A stretch of 64,000 nt of DNA from Portulaca oleracea (taxonomy: Eukaryota > Streptophyta > Magnoliopsida > Caryophyllales > Portulacaceae). The stretch is taken from positions 28,142,094 to 28,206,093 of the forward strand of contig CM055881.1 in assembly GCA_029582165.1 (NCBI GenBank), read 5' to 3'. Below, in pieces: positions 23,099 to 34,414 of the stretch (position 1 is the first letter of the stretch; every line of letters starts with the position of its first letter). The notes beneath the pieces were generated by a model. It did not search any database. It saw only the letters and a list, made by a program, of their open reading frames with translations, and was not told the DNA's origin. The translations under genes were made by a program, and so were the position numbers.

Positions 23099-23775
23099 TG
23101 TTGTAAAACTAGCAATAATCACAGCAGAAAAGATCTTACTTGAAAAGGATGAACGAGAGAAAAGGACACCGTGGCGTGGTAAACCCACTGTCCTGAAAGT
23201 GATTTCGCCTGAGCACAGATGCAAACTCTCCAATGGCGGCCACTCCCGTGATTACAGTGCAGTTAATTTTGTGCATTCTCCATTAACCAGTTGGAGTGAA
23301 CGAGTAATTGCCCAAAACTTTTAAGAGAAGCAGAGAAGAGATGAACAAAATCAGAGAGAATTTTTTTTCCATGTTGAACAAGAAAGGAAGAGAAGGTTTA
23401 AATAGAAGAAGGGAGGAAAACAAGAGAGCAAGCCTTGGAAACTGCAGTGTTGAAGACTGCATAATCAAGCATTGAGACCCCAACAATCAGTCCCAAGCTC
23501 CAAAGCCCTCGAAAACACGCGCAATAAATAAACCCGTCAAAAACGAGATAGAAAATTAAAACTGTTTAAAAAGTGACCAAACCGACCCGAGCCCGGACCG
23601 GACGGACAGCGGCGGCGCGCGCGCGTGTGGACCACCAAGTCCACCCTTATCTCACTTAGTTCAAATAGCTTTGGAGAACTCTACTATTTAAAGTAGAACA
23701 ATTCTCACTTTTCTACCAATGTGGGACACCAACTTGTTCCCAACAAAACTTAACTTTGAGACTTAAAATCCAACA
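23099..23775 (-). repeat. 5' LTR of the copia element (677 bp)
   Basis: Same termini as the left LTR. On the minus strand it ends TTTTACAACA and is followed directly by ATCTGAAAGTGATTATGG. The usual plant copia primer site (TGGTATCAGAGC) is not present there. Confidence 0.93.
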
Positions 23776-24480
23776 CTCCCGACTATGCGAATGATGGCCA
23801 AATAAATTATTTGAGCATTGGGCTAAAAATTATGCTTGAGTAATTTTCCAAGGTTTAAATCATACCTGAATAATTTCTCCGGGTTGTAAATCATACCCGA
23901 AAATGTTTTTGGAGATGTAAATCATATTCGAATAATCTTTTCAGCTTGTAAATGATACTTAAATAATTTTTCGGAGCTATAAATCATGCTTGAATAATTA
24001 TGTCGGGTTGTAAATCATTCTCAAATAATTCTTCGAAGCTGTAAATCATAACCGAATAATTTCTCAGGGTTGTAAATTATACCCGAATATTTTTTCGGAG
24101 CTGTAAATCATACTCGAATAATTTTTCAGAGCTGTAAATCATACCCGCATAATTGTTCCGGATTGTAAATGTGGAACATCTCACCTTGAGCAAATTAATA
24201 CGAGGGGTGTTGAGATTTGAACGTGAAACCTCCTTCTCAGGTCTATCTCTGATACCATGTGGAACCATCTCAACCAAAAATTTAAGCTGATGAATGAAGT
24301 TCCAGGAATGGTTTTATACTCTAACAGTAAATCATACCCAAATAATTCTTCGGAACTATAAATCATACCCAAATAATTTTTCGAATAGTAAATCATATCC
24401 GAATAATTTTTAGGTTGTCATACCCAAAGAATTTTTTTTTTCAGGGTACTAAATTCATGCCCGAATAACTTTTCGGGTTA
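23776..24480. repeat. Minisatellite, right part
   Basis: About 18 imperfect units of roughly 30-37 bp, consensus near TGTAAATCATACCCGAATAATTTTTCGGAGC. It is the continuation of 17755-17943 and is interrupted again by the TRIM at 24170-24326. Confidence 0.85.
24170..24326 (-). mobile_element. 157-bp TRIM retroelement with PBS
   Basis: Runs from TGTGGAAC to CTCTAACA with a perfect 5-bp duplication GTAAA (24165-24169 and 24327-24331). On the minus strand a 69-bp LTR (24326-24258) ends TTCCACA and is followed at once by TGGTATCAGAG, the initiator-methionine primer site. After about 75 bp a truncated second LTR end (GATGTTCCACA) appears. It encodes nothing. Confidence 0.75.
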
Positions 24481-24484
24481 CAAA

Positions 24485-26360
24485 TCAAATAAATGGTATG
24501 ATAAAAGTAACAAAAGGGCACCCATGTTTTTACTCTTCCACGTGAAACACCCGAATATCCAACATTTTTTTACGAATATCATGTTTCAATGGGATATTGG
24601 CCATAAATATTGGTTTGGTGTGTTTTAAATGCATCCAACGCCCAAGCTTGAGACTATAAAGTTAATATTTTGAACATAGGAGAAGAGGGACAGTGTAGTT
24701 GAATATCAGTAATTCGGGGACATTGCAACCCCGCAGTTTAGGCTGAATTTTGCCTCTAACTTCTCTACAGATTTTCAAGCTTCAAGTTCGAGTTTCGACG
24801 CCTCAATCCAATTGAACTCGACCCCGTATTGCTCCTTATGTCCAAGGATGGCTCCATAATAGTTTTTTTGACAAAGAAATGGTATCCCAAAGGCCATTTT
24901 TTCCTGGATCAGTTTACATAAGGAGGCAAGGAGCAAAACATCATGTGTGGCCTCGAATATTTTCGATGCAGGTGAGTTCTTCAAGTATTTGAAATTTCAA
25001 GCTTCCAATTGATGTTTTTAACTCATATTCATGCTTGAAATGTTAGCATTTAGCTTCAAAGTTGTCAGATTTTAGAGTATAACATGTGATGTTCATGGTT
25101 TTTTACTCCCAAACATGTATATTTTTAGCCGTTATGATACCAACATTTGTATTTAAAACTTATTTAGTTGCGAAGATCATGCTTGAATTTGGGGTATGGT
25201 GAAGAAATTTGTTGAAATTGGATCAAAAATTTGACCCGAAAATGACCCATAAAAATGGGTCTGCCAGGCGAAGCCAAGCCGTGTGGCTTGGTCTTCGGCC
25301 ATGACATTTGTTACGTGGCTTTTTTCTTTTGCAATATAATTCTCGTTTGTTTCGTAGAGTGTAAATTAAAGTCTCATATATTAAGGTGCTCTTAATTTTT
25401 CTCATTTGAAATAAACGATGTTGTTTGGGTGATAAATTGAACCTTTTAGTGTGGAACCCGAAATTGGAATAATGAAAAAAAAAATTGTTATTCAGAAATT
25501 GAATTTTTCTCATGAAAAGGGTTTTTCCTTTTTCTTATGTCCGAACATTATATTCGTAACTTTAAATTTTAAGAACAATGACGATGACAAAAAAAATTCA
25601 TTGCCTCTTAAATCGAAAAACTTGCTTATGAATATTGCTTTTCTCTTTTTTGTTAGAAGGACATAAATTTTAAGAGTGGAATTTAGAATTTTTAGACACC
25701 AATATTTTTAAGTATACTAAATTTTGTTGATAAAATTTGTGTCTAAAGTGAAATTTAAAATTCCGAACATTAAATGCTCTTATTTAAACTTTTTTTAAAT
25801 GATTAGACTTCCTGATAATAATTTTCAAGTTGTAATTTTGGAACGTTAAATTTAACGCTTAAATCTTGCTCTTGAAAATTAATTTTAGCGCCGGCCTTTG
25901 AAGTGTAATTTAAAATTTGAGCATTATAATGTTCTTATTTTAAATTTTGCTTACAAATATTTCTTAAAAATATCCCCTAGTTTACTACTTTTTTATTGTT
26001 GCTTGTCTTCTATTTGTAGGAGGATAACTTGAAGTGTTCCAAATCCATTAAAAAGATGGTCGATGTCATGCGAGACCTAACCCTTTTGTCGAATAAGTTT
26101 TAGAGATGGTTGGATTTTTACGATTCTATCAGTGCTTACAACCCTACGTGAAACCTCAAGCGCAATGTGTTGGTAGAGTATTAGTGGAACGTTTTTGGGA
26201 CACCACCAAGCGCGATGTGTTGGATGGATTTTCTTTTTCCTCAAGGGAAAATGTAAAAGTCATGAGTAATAAGTGCTAAGTCTGCGATGGGTCGTGCCAT
26301 ATGGTGTGCCAACCTTTCTTGAGTTCTTACTCGATGTGTTGTTCTAAGCTATACAAAGGG
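24485..26360. other. Transposon-flank-like DNA, no gene recognised
   Basis: Mixed AT-rich sequence. Frames at 24775-24984 and 25223-25513 have no known motif. Bases 25540-25940 repeat AAATTT(T)AAGAAC-type words. Around 26040-26340 there is broken coding-like DNA that may belong to the gene family of the inverted repeat next to it. Confidence 0.35.
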
Positions 26361-26364
26361 CTGG

Positions 26365-27250
26365 AGTTAATGGTACTGCATGCACTGCATAAATTGCCAC
26401 AAAAAAAATAAATAAAAACACATATGTTGTATTAGGCATTACGTAGAGTCATGCATTGCATAAGTTACATCGAGTCTCGTGCATTCTTGCATAAAATAAA
26501 AACATTGTTACATAAGCATTGCATACATAAGGCTACATGCATACTCCATCCCTCCTAGCCACGAGAATAATGAGAAGACTCAGAGCCGGGATAACTAGAG
26601 CTCGAGCCACCTTGGCCGGGGTTTGGTCTCCTCGGTCTGATTGTTGATCACCCCAAGACTGACCACTAAAGCCTCCAAAGATACTATCAACAGTCGAGTT
26701 ACCAGTCGGAGCTGTAAAGAAGGATCATCGTCTCGTGGAGGCGAAGTAGGGTTAGGCGATGGAGTCCAATTAGAAGACCCATGTGGGGCCAAGGGTGGCC
26801 ATGAAGGCCCATGGGGAACAGGCCAAGATATTGTAGAAGGTGAAGAAGCGTCTTGATATGAGCTTGTGCTCTCAAGCACCTCCGTACTACCCGACCCATA
26901 CCATGAGTGCAGTACCTCGATGTCACCTGAATATTGCATTTCTACGGTTCTATTAGACGCACGTCCTGATAAGTTATTTGATCGAGGAGCCTACATAGAC
27001 CCACTAGACCCCCTCCTCAAAACGTCATCGGAGTAGTGCATCTCCACAGTATCTCTTGAACGTCGACTCGTTCGACGTCCTGACACATGACTTGAAGAAC
27101 GAGCCACCTTAGTACCTCCATCCCTCCTCCCACTAGATTGGCCGAGATGGTGGATTGTATCATTATTGATAGTAGAATGAGGAGGTTGGTCAGGAGAACT
27201 GATAACTTCAGTATTTTCCAGGGAACGTCGTCCTACTACATCAGTTCTCC
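26365..27250 (-). pseudogene. Left arm of inverted repeat: C-terminal part of an unknown transposon-linked gene
   Basis: The minus-strand frames (27311-26991 and 26939-26595) match the plus-strand frames at 30375-31026. Shared blocks include NNDTIHH.GQSSGRR, EMQYSGD.EVLHSW, STEVLESTSSYQ and HGPSWPP. The protein is rich in Ser, Pro and Gly and looks disordered. A stop after GSSGSM and a frameshift at about 26660 break this copy. The noncoding tail (26365-26560, ATGCATTG/TGCATAA words) is duplicated as well. Confidence 0.7.
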
Positions 27251-27314
27251 TGAGGGATTTGTTCTTTTTAGAGATATCATGGGCCGCTTGTATAGCGAAG
27301 GAACGTTGCACAAC

Positions 27315-27910
27315 AATAATTTTGAGAGCACCATCGGTGCTAAATCATTTGGCTCACTTCCCCATGAATTGAGAGTCTGCCTTGTCTTAGCTTATTTCAT
27401 TAGTGCGTTCTTCTTCGCCAACCGTCAGGATAAAATTTATCTCCACTGGTTTGAGAATCTGAGATATCTCTCTCGTATAGCCCATTTGAATTGAGGGAAA
27501 GCGGCTTATGCCACGTTTATTCGTTGTCTCTGGCTGGGGTGCCGAACCAAGGTCGACAATGAGGAATCTCCACATTACATGTATGACCCATGCTTATGGA
27601 AAGTTCTTGAGGTATGATTCCCTAGCAACTCTTCACATCTTCACAATGCTTGGTTGCTTGATTTATTTGTCTCACACACACACACAAATATATATAAATA
27701 TATTCTGGGTGAAAAGGATGAGGGTATAAATATATGAGTTTTAATGAGGGTATTTTTGAAATGTTATAATTAGTTATTTTTATTTTTTAAAATTATTTTA
27801 CTGCATTAATTGTTAGGTAAGTTACTACTCAAGATGATGATTGAAATATGTGTACTTTGAAGATGGTATTATTGAAAAATTATAATTAGTCAATTCTATT
27901 TTTATTTTTA
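27315..27910. other. Spacer DNA of the inverted repeat
   Basis: A 118-codon plus frame (27138-27494) overlaps the left arm and has no motif. A short CACACA run lies at about 27674. Nothing else recognised. Confidence 0.4.
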
Positions 27911-27913
27911 TTT

Positions 27914-28406
27914 TTTGGATGCTAATATATTGATCTTTTGAGGTATTAGACAATAATATACTAAACTTTGACTTTGGACAATAATACACTGTACTTTGGG
28001 CGGACAATAATGCACCCAGAACGATTCCGATGGTGGGCTGACTCGGTGGCAATTGTATGCAGCAGGTGCAGGAGATGAATTGGTTAAAAAAATATTTAAA
28101 TTTATGATATGTCAGCTAATCCACATAAGCAAAGGGAGTTTCCCCTAAAAGATTGTTGTTGTTATTGTATAAAATCACTTTTGATTATGTAGATCAGGTG
28201 ACATGTCATAAATTTAAATATTCATTAACCAATTCATCTCCTCAGCCTGCCACGTAGGATCACCATCGAGTTAGTCACCACCGAAATTGTTATGGATGCA
28301 TTATTGTCCAACACCCCCTCAAAGTATAATGTATTATTATCCACGGTCAAAGTTCAGTATATTATTGTCCAATACCCCAAAAGTTCAGTATATTAGCATC
28401 CAAAAA
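27914..28406. mobile_element. MITE with about 230-bp terminal inverted repeats
   Basis: Starts TTTTTGGATGCTAATATA and ends TATATTAGCATCCAAAAA. Inverted similarity extends inward through GACAATAATA..ACTTTG, GGATGAATTGG-like and ATTTAAATTTATGACATGTCA, so nearly the whole element folds. Long inverted ends suggest a MULE-type element. The target duplication is not resolved in the T-rich flank. Confidence 0.7.
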
Positions 28407-28409
28407 TCC

Positions 28410-29030
28410 TATTATACATATTACTAGTAGAATAAGTAAGGATAACGTTTAGAGTTTGACGGATTGTATTTTGATGCAAATAAAATCTATCTTTCATTAT
28501 TTTAAATTTATGCATTGCTAATTCTACTCATTGTTATAATATTTAAAAGTTATTTTTTAAGTTAATAATATTTAAAAGAATCAATTCAATTTGTGATATT
28601 ATTTGATTAAAAATAAGCTAGCTTCAAATATTCATACTGTAAACATTGTTTTTTTTTTCCAACTCATAACATATAATTACCATTATTTATGTGGGCGAGG
28701 ATACTGTTTTATCTTATTTGAATTGTATTTATATTAGATTAGTTAATTTGTAATATTTAATTGGAAGACCATACGATTGGAAAAAAAGTATAATGAGTAT
28801 ATTTACATATTATCAATTAAAATTTTTAATATATTTTGGTGAAAACTAGAAAAATATACATACATTCATTTTATTATATGATATAATAAAGGTGTTTAAC
28901 AATATGTGTTGTCTTATTTTGTCCTGACGATAGGTGCCGTTTAAATTTGTCAAGTGCAACGCATGAGTTTGAAGACTAGTTTAAATATATTTACAAGTAT
29001 GGCACTATGAATATTTTACTCACATGGCTC
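28410..29030. other. AT-rich intergenic DNA
   Basis: Very AT-rich. No frame or element border supported. Confidence 0.5.
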
Positions 29031-29034
29031 CTCC

Positions 29035-31026
29035 CATGACAACAGTCAACAAGGGTGTTCCTACGGCTTGTCGGTGGGACCCAACTGAGTCGACCTAGGT
29101 GAAATGGCCACCATACCAGGCTTACTCCCAGAATTGCATACGGAAATATTCAATTCAACCTTAGTAAGTTTCCCGTCTTTCACCCTCCTTTAACTTCCTT
29201 ATCTTCCTCTTAGTATTCACGAGTCATGCTTTATATGTAGGAGGATGTAACTTTGAACCCATGGGTGGGGTTGAAGTCAGAGGGAAAAGACCGTATAGAT
29301 CTAGTTTCTTGGAAGCGTATACTTTTGGAAGGCCTATATGGATATGTGTGGTATTTAGGTGAGAGGGTCACGACTCAGCATACATGTGTATACCCTCCTT
29401 GGGTCCCTAACGATCCTCCTTCCACGATGTTTAACCCTTGGGCTTTATCGCATGAAGATTGGTACACTGCTTGGAGCGATCAAGATTGGTTGGGCTTTGC
29501 AACGATGTATGGGGATAATGGAACACATCGTGACACTTTTGGGGTTCACCTTAACCGTTTGATGGATCAAACCGTGAGACTCTATTCTCGTTCGTTATAA
29601 ATCTGCTTCTTTTGATTTCTCTATAACGCAGTCTTCCTTTTGTAGCTCCAAGATCCACTAGAAATGGCAGGGTACCCGACTTTGTCAAGAAGTGTCGGAA
29701 AGATGCTTATCTGGGTCATAATTCTGAATTAACTGTGAGTGTTTATTCTTTATTAATAACTGCTTAGCTTTCTCTTGGATGCCTAACTCTGAGGGTTTTA
29801 TTTTTTTCATCTTTAGAAATTGAAGTCGTTGGTTAGAGAATGTTGGTCTATGTTGCACTTCTTTGAAAGAAGTTCACCCCAGATGGTCGATACTTGGGTT
29901 TTGATGCTGAGTCTAGCAGTGACGAGGAGTCTGATTCTGATATGAGCTCTTCAGATCATGACGGAGGTGGTAGGGAGCTTCCCAATCACTCGAATGTCAG
30001 AGGACATCGTCCTTCTACTAGAACACAACGACCTCCTCGTCCTTCAAATACTGAGGCTTCCCGTTTCTTTTGCAACTTTGAGACGGGTCAGTATTCTCGC
30101 CATCCTGCTACGGGTGGGATGGTGCCACGGATTATCTCTACATCGGATGATATTCACCTTGCTCAACGTGTGTGCGACATACGCCAAGAGCTTAGAGGGC
30201 GGGGGAATCGCCCTCCTAGACTTCCTGATTCATCTTCTAGGGGAGCAACTCCAATAGGCGAGGACGCTCGCATATCAAGGGTTGATGGGAATGACTTTCG
30301 TTTATCCTCCCAACACGAGGCAGATGCGTTCATTGATGCTGATGGATTATCTAATGTAGTAGGGTGACTTTCCCTAGAAAGTATTGAGGTTGTCAGTTCT
30401 CCTGGCCACCCTCCACATTCTGCTGGCAATAATGATACGATCCACCGTTCCGGCCAATCCAGTGGGAGGAGGAGTGGAGGTACCGAGGTGGCTTGTTCTT
30501 CAAGTCATACATCAAGACATCAGGAGATACTGTGGAGATGCACTACTCCGATGACGTTTCAAGGAGGGGGTCTAGTAGGTCTGTGCAGGCTCCTTGATCG
30601 AGTAACTTATTAGGATGTGCATTTGATAGGACGACTGAGATGCAATATTCAGGTGACACTGAGGTATTGCATTCGTGGTGTGGGTCGTGTAGCACGGAGG
30701 TGCTTGAGAGCACAAGCTCATATCAAGAGGCTTTTTCACATTCAATAATATCTTGGCCTGTTACCCATGGGCCTTCATGGCCACCTATGGCTGCACACTA
30801 GTCTTCAAGTTGGACTTCTTAACCTACTCCTCCTCCGCCTCCACGAGGCGATGACCCTTACTCTACTACCCTGTCTGGTACCTCTATTGTTGATAGTATC
30901 TTTGGAGGCTTTGGTGATCAATCTTGGGGCGGTCAACAATCAGGGTGGGGGGACCAAAACCCCGACCAAGGTGGCTCGAGCTCTAGTTATCCCGACTCTA
31001 AGTCTTCCCATTATTCTCGTCGCTAA
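29035..31026 (+). pseudogene. Unknown transposon-linked gene with intron-like gaps
   Basis: A possible start ATGGCTCCTCCC (about 29030) reads WDPTEST, then a TAG. After a GTAAGT donor (about 29165) and TTTATATGTAG acceptor (about 29241) comes NPWVGLKSEGKDRIDLVSW, RILLEGLYGYVWYLGERVT and HEDWYTAWSDQDW to 29600. Further blocks follow: PLEMAGYPTLSRSVGK (29660), an acidic serine-rich region ESSSDEESDSDMSSSD (29905), and the Ser/Pro/Gly tail to SSHYSRR at 31026, with several stops and shifts. The WYLGERV block is faintly like the second half of plant-mobile-domain proteins, but I do not recognise the family with confidence. The tail is shared with the inverted copy at 26365-27250. Confidence 0.5.
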
Positions 31027-31240
31027 GAGGGAGGGAGTATGCATGTAGTCTTATGTATGCAATGCTTATGTAACGATGTTTTTATTTTATGCAAGAATGC
31101 ACGAGACTCAATGTACCTTACATAATGCTTGACTTACGTAATGCCTAATGCAATGCTTGTGTTTTTATTTTTATTTATTTCTTTTGTCGCAAATTATGCA
31201 ATGCAAGCAATGCGATTAGCCCCCACTCCCAGAAAAAACA
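30375..31240 (+). repeat. Right arm of the 0.85-kb inverted repeat
   Basis: Reverse-complement similarity to 26365-27250, including coding tail and about 200 bp beyond it (AATGCACGAGACTCAATGTA and GCCTAATGCAATG words). The arms differ at many sites, so this is an old duplication. The spacer is about 3.1 kb. Confidence 0.75.
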
Positions 31241-31244
31241 AATA

Positions 31245-31640
31245 AAAAAATGAAATTCTAAGTGTCAAAGCAATTTTTATTAAATTTCAGGACAAATAAA
31301 AAAATAGCCAATATTGTGGAGCCATTTGGACTTGGGCTACAATTGTTTGTGGATGCATTGTAATATCGCGTGCCATGGATCATCACAACCAGGATTTTGA
31401 AAAGAAAGTTATGCCCCGAGAATCCGGGTCTGGGATGGGGCATGCCTCGGGGTATGCTCTTGTACGGATTGGAAAAAAATTCGCCTAGGGTTTCGTGCAC
31501 CTTACGATGTTTATAGTTAGGTCGTGTGGCCCGTAGACGATTACACACTCCTTTTTTCGGGAACCATAGTATATCCTCAAAAAAGGAAAACAATTAATCT
31601 TCCCGCTTCTTTCATGCCACTGTTGCTTCTTTCTTTATCC
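31245..31640. other. Unassigned spacer
   Basis: A 111-codon minus frame (31258-31593) has no known motif. Probably transposon noncoding DNA. Confidence 0.35.
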
Positions 31641-33063
31641 TCCAAGTGTGACGTTCGAAAATAAACTGGCTGCATGGATGAGTGCTATGTCAAAAACTCA
31701 AAAAGGTATAACCTTTCCATTCTTCTTAATTTGAAACAAGTGTGCATGTTTTGGGACTTCTTGCAGGCGACTACATATTTATGAGACTCAACGTTTCATG
31801 TTTTTTTGCTTCGGGGAGGTTGAACTGAACCCTTTAGTAGAAGAATGGAGTGTTATATTGGGTATAGGTCTATTAGCACCTCCCCGCTTTGCCAACCCCT
31901 TTTGAGAATTTGCCTCAAAAATTTGTTAGTGTTGAAATTGTCTGAAAAAGCTCGTGGCACTATTTTAATTGGTGACAGAGTTCACTTGTTGGCTTTAGTT
32001 GTATACTTCCAAACCCGAGAAACCATTCAAGTAGGCCCTAAAATTAGGACTAGAGCAATTGTTTTTTGTATGCTTGGCCAATTTCTATTTAATTATGGAG
32101 GTTCCGACACTGCTCCACTTTTCCTGATTAATTTGTTGGAGGGTATGAGGAGTGGTAAAGACCCCATCCCTATGGTTATTAGCGAAACTTTCATGGGGTT
32201 AGATGCTGAAGACATGGAGGCAAACTGGCGTGACAGCCCCCTGTTACTGCACGTACGATTTCAAAAGTACCCGCTACACGAGGAGCAGGCTGCGCAACAT
32301 GGCTGCTAATTCTGCCAACCGTCATGGCTATTTTGGGCCAACTTCGATCCTCCTAATAGTGCATGCCACGTGGCCTACATTTGTTCTGCATAGTTCTTTT
32401 TTTTTCTTTTTTTTTTTTACACCTATTTGGTAAAAGTTTGATTTTTTCTTTTAGGTCTCATTTTTTCTTCTTTTTTCTGACTATGTCTTTTTGTAAAGTG
32501 TGGCTGATGGAGTATTTAAGACAAATTATTGAGCCTGAATATGAAATTAACAAGCAACTCCATTGCTTCTACCGAAGAAAAAGATTTTATGATGAGGGAA
32601 TTTGTGAGCTCATAGGTCAAGTGTCTGAAGAAAGGGCCCCCTGTGAAGTGGTGGGTGCATTGGTGGAAGGTTTCCTATTGTGTTTATCCCATGCGTGGAT
32701 TGACTTATGTACGCCTGTCCAGCTTAACCCATGTGACCTATTACCATCATGTTGGGGTAATGGGGCAGATGGGGTGTAAGCAAGTTATCCCTGATGTTAA
32801 CTGTAACCTTAAGGTTCCCTTGATTAGTGGACGACTGATTAGCAATTGAATTCGTTATTTGGAGAACCTTCCTACTATTAGGGCTCCTGCAAGCAAAGAG
32901 GGGTTTTTTTTCTCCACATGTGTAATTCCGTTGTACAAACAATGGATAACAAAGAGGAACCCAGAGGAGAGGAAGACAAGAAGAGCCAACTTTTTGTATT
33001 TGATAGGTTGGAATTCACACATTCAAGGTATAAGGAGATCAACATATCGAAAGGAGCTAAAGT

Positions 33064-33790
33064 TGTAGCGCCCCGACCCTCTCCCGGGTCGCGCATTATC
33101 GATAACTGTTTCAAGGATCGTTGACTGGCCCCACAAATCACCACGAGTCTTTCCAGCGTGCGTGCTTCGTCCTAGCTCACACACTACCTGGGAAAACTTC
33201 CCGGGAGGTCACTCATCATGGGACTACTCCTAGCCAAGCAAGCTTAATTGAGGAGTTCCCAACAAATGAGCTACCATAAAAGAAGGTGCACCTTGGTGAT
33301 ATAAGTAGTCATTTCAATCTCTTTAAGCCACACTTAACCATATATCCGGGGTGTTACAATCACCCTCACTTAAGCACACAACGTCCTCATTGTGCCTCAA
33401 TCCACTCCAGAAGATTTTCCCCGCTAGGTGACTGCCCATGGATCTCCCGTCCACCGGCGCAGCTTATGGTCGCGGGTCGGCTCTGGTACAATCTGTAACG
33501 CCCCGGCACTCACCCGGGACGCGGACATTACCGATAACTGCTTCAAGGATCGTCGACTGGCCCCACAAATTAATAACCACGAGTTTTTCTAGCGTGTTTC
33601 GTCCTCGCTCACACGCTGCTTGGGAAAACTTCCCAGGAGGTTACCCATCCTGAGATTACTCCCAGCCAAGCAAGCTTAATTGAGGAGTTCCCAACGGACG
33701 AGCTACTATAAAAGAAGGTGCACCTTGGTGATATAAGTAGTCATTTCAATCCCTTTAAGCCACACTTAACCATATATCCAGGGTGTTACA
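33064..33790 (-). mobile_element. Cassandra TRIM with 5S rRNA-like LTRs
   Basis: LTRs 33064-33358 and 33494-33790 run TGTA(A/G)CGCCCCG to GGTGTTACA. The 135-bp interior ends next to the right LTR with the primer site (GTACCAGAGCC on the minus strand). Each LTR holds, on the minus strand, a stretch much like plant 5S rRNA (33260-33187 and 33691-33620): CAATTAAGCTTGCTTGG and GGATGGGTAACCTCCTGGGA, covering pol III boxes A and C. That is the hallmark of Cassandra. Target duplication AAAGT/AAAGC, 4 of 5. It carries no genes. Confidence 0.9.
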
Positions 33791-33899
33791 AAAGCTCCTA
33801 CCAAGACCTCTGCTAGAGCTCTTACTTTGCCTTCCCTTACTATTAGAGAGCCTCATTCTATACCTAGAAGAGTTGCACCTAAACTTTCTAGCTAGAAAG

Positions 33900-34414
33900 T
33901 AGACCTGTTCAACAGTCAGGCCAGGCCGCGTCACGGGCGGGATCAGTCGAGTCGGAAGTTTTTGACCCGTCAACCCGAGCCCGGCCCAGCTCGACCCGAC
34001 ATTCGGGCCAAGTACCCTCGGCCCGGGCCCTGACCCTACGGGTCACGGGTCGAGTCAACAGGCCGACAACTATATAATATGATTTTTTTAATATACAAAA
34101 AACCTAAAATTTTACGCATTTAATTTACGTATTCAGTCGGGTCATCGGGTCGGGTTTGGCTGGGTCACAAAAAATAGAACCTAATCAGGATTTTTTTTAA
34201 AAAAGTTGATGTGTTTAGTCGGGTTGTCGGGCCAGGCCGGGTCGGATCTCAAAAAATAATACCTAATCTATATTTTTTTTAAAAAAATTAATGCACTTAG
34301 TCGGGTCATCGGGCCGGGTCGGTCACAGACCCTTGGCCCAAGCCCGGCACGACCATACTTCGGGGCCCTGCCCTTTTCAGGACGGGCGCGTCCCCGGCCC
34401 ATTGAACAGGTCTA
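33900..34414. mobile_element. hAT MITE with GGGTCGGGCC interior, 515 bp
   Basis: Ends TAGACCTGTTCAA and TTGAACAGGTCTA are a perfect 13-bp inverted repeat. Flanks CTAGAAAG (33892-33899) and CTAAAAAG (34415-34422) match in 7 of 8. The interior consists of degenerate CGGGTCGGG/GGGCC words and AT spacers. It has inserted in the 3' part of the plant-mobile-domain relic. Confidence 0.88.

Larger units (their letters stand above)
17944..23775 (-). mobile_element. Nearly complete Ty1/copia retrotransposon
   Basis: Two LTRs in direct orientation enclose gag and pol on the minus strand. The 5-bp target duplication CTCCC is perfect (17939-17943 and 23776-23780). Breaks seen: an in-frame TGA in gag (22866-22868), one frameshift near 21930 between protease and integrase, and C-to-Y at the last ligand of the HHCC motif. 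The LTRs differ at roughly 20 sites plus small indels, so the insertion is fairly young. It lies inside a minisatellite. Confidence 0.95.

Noticed and set aside
33187..33260. A genuine 5S rRNA gene
   Set aside because: The 5S-like sequence is partial, diverged and inside an LTR that occurs twice with a primer site; it belongs to Cassandra.
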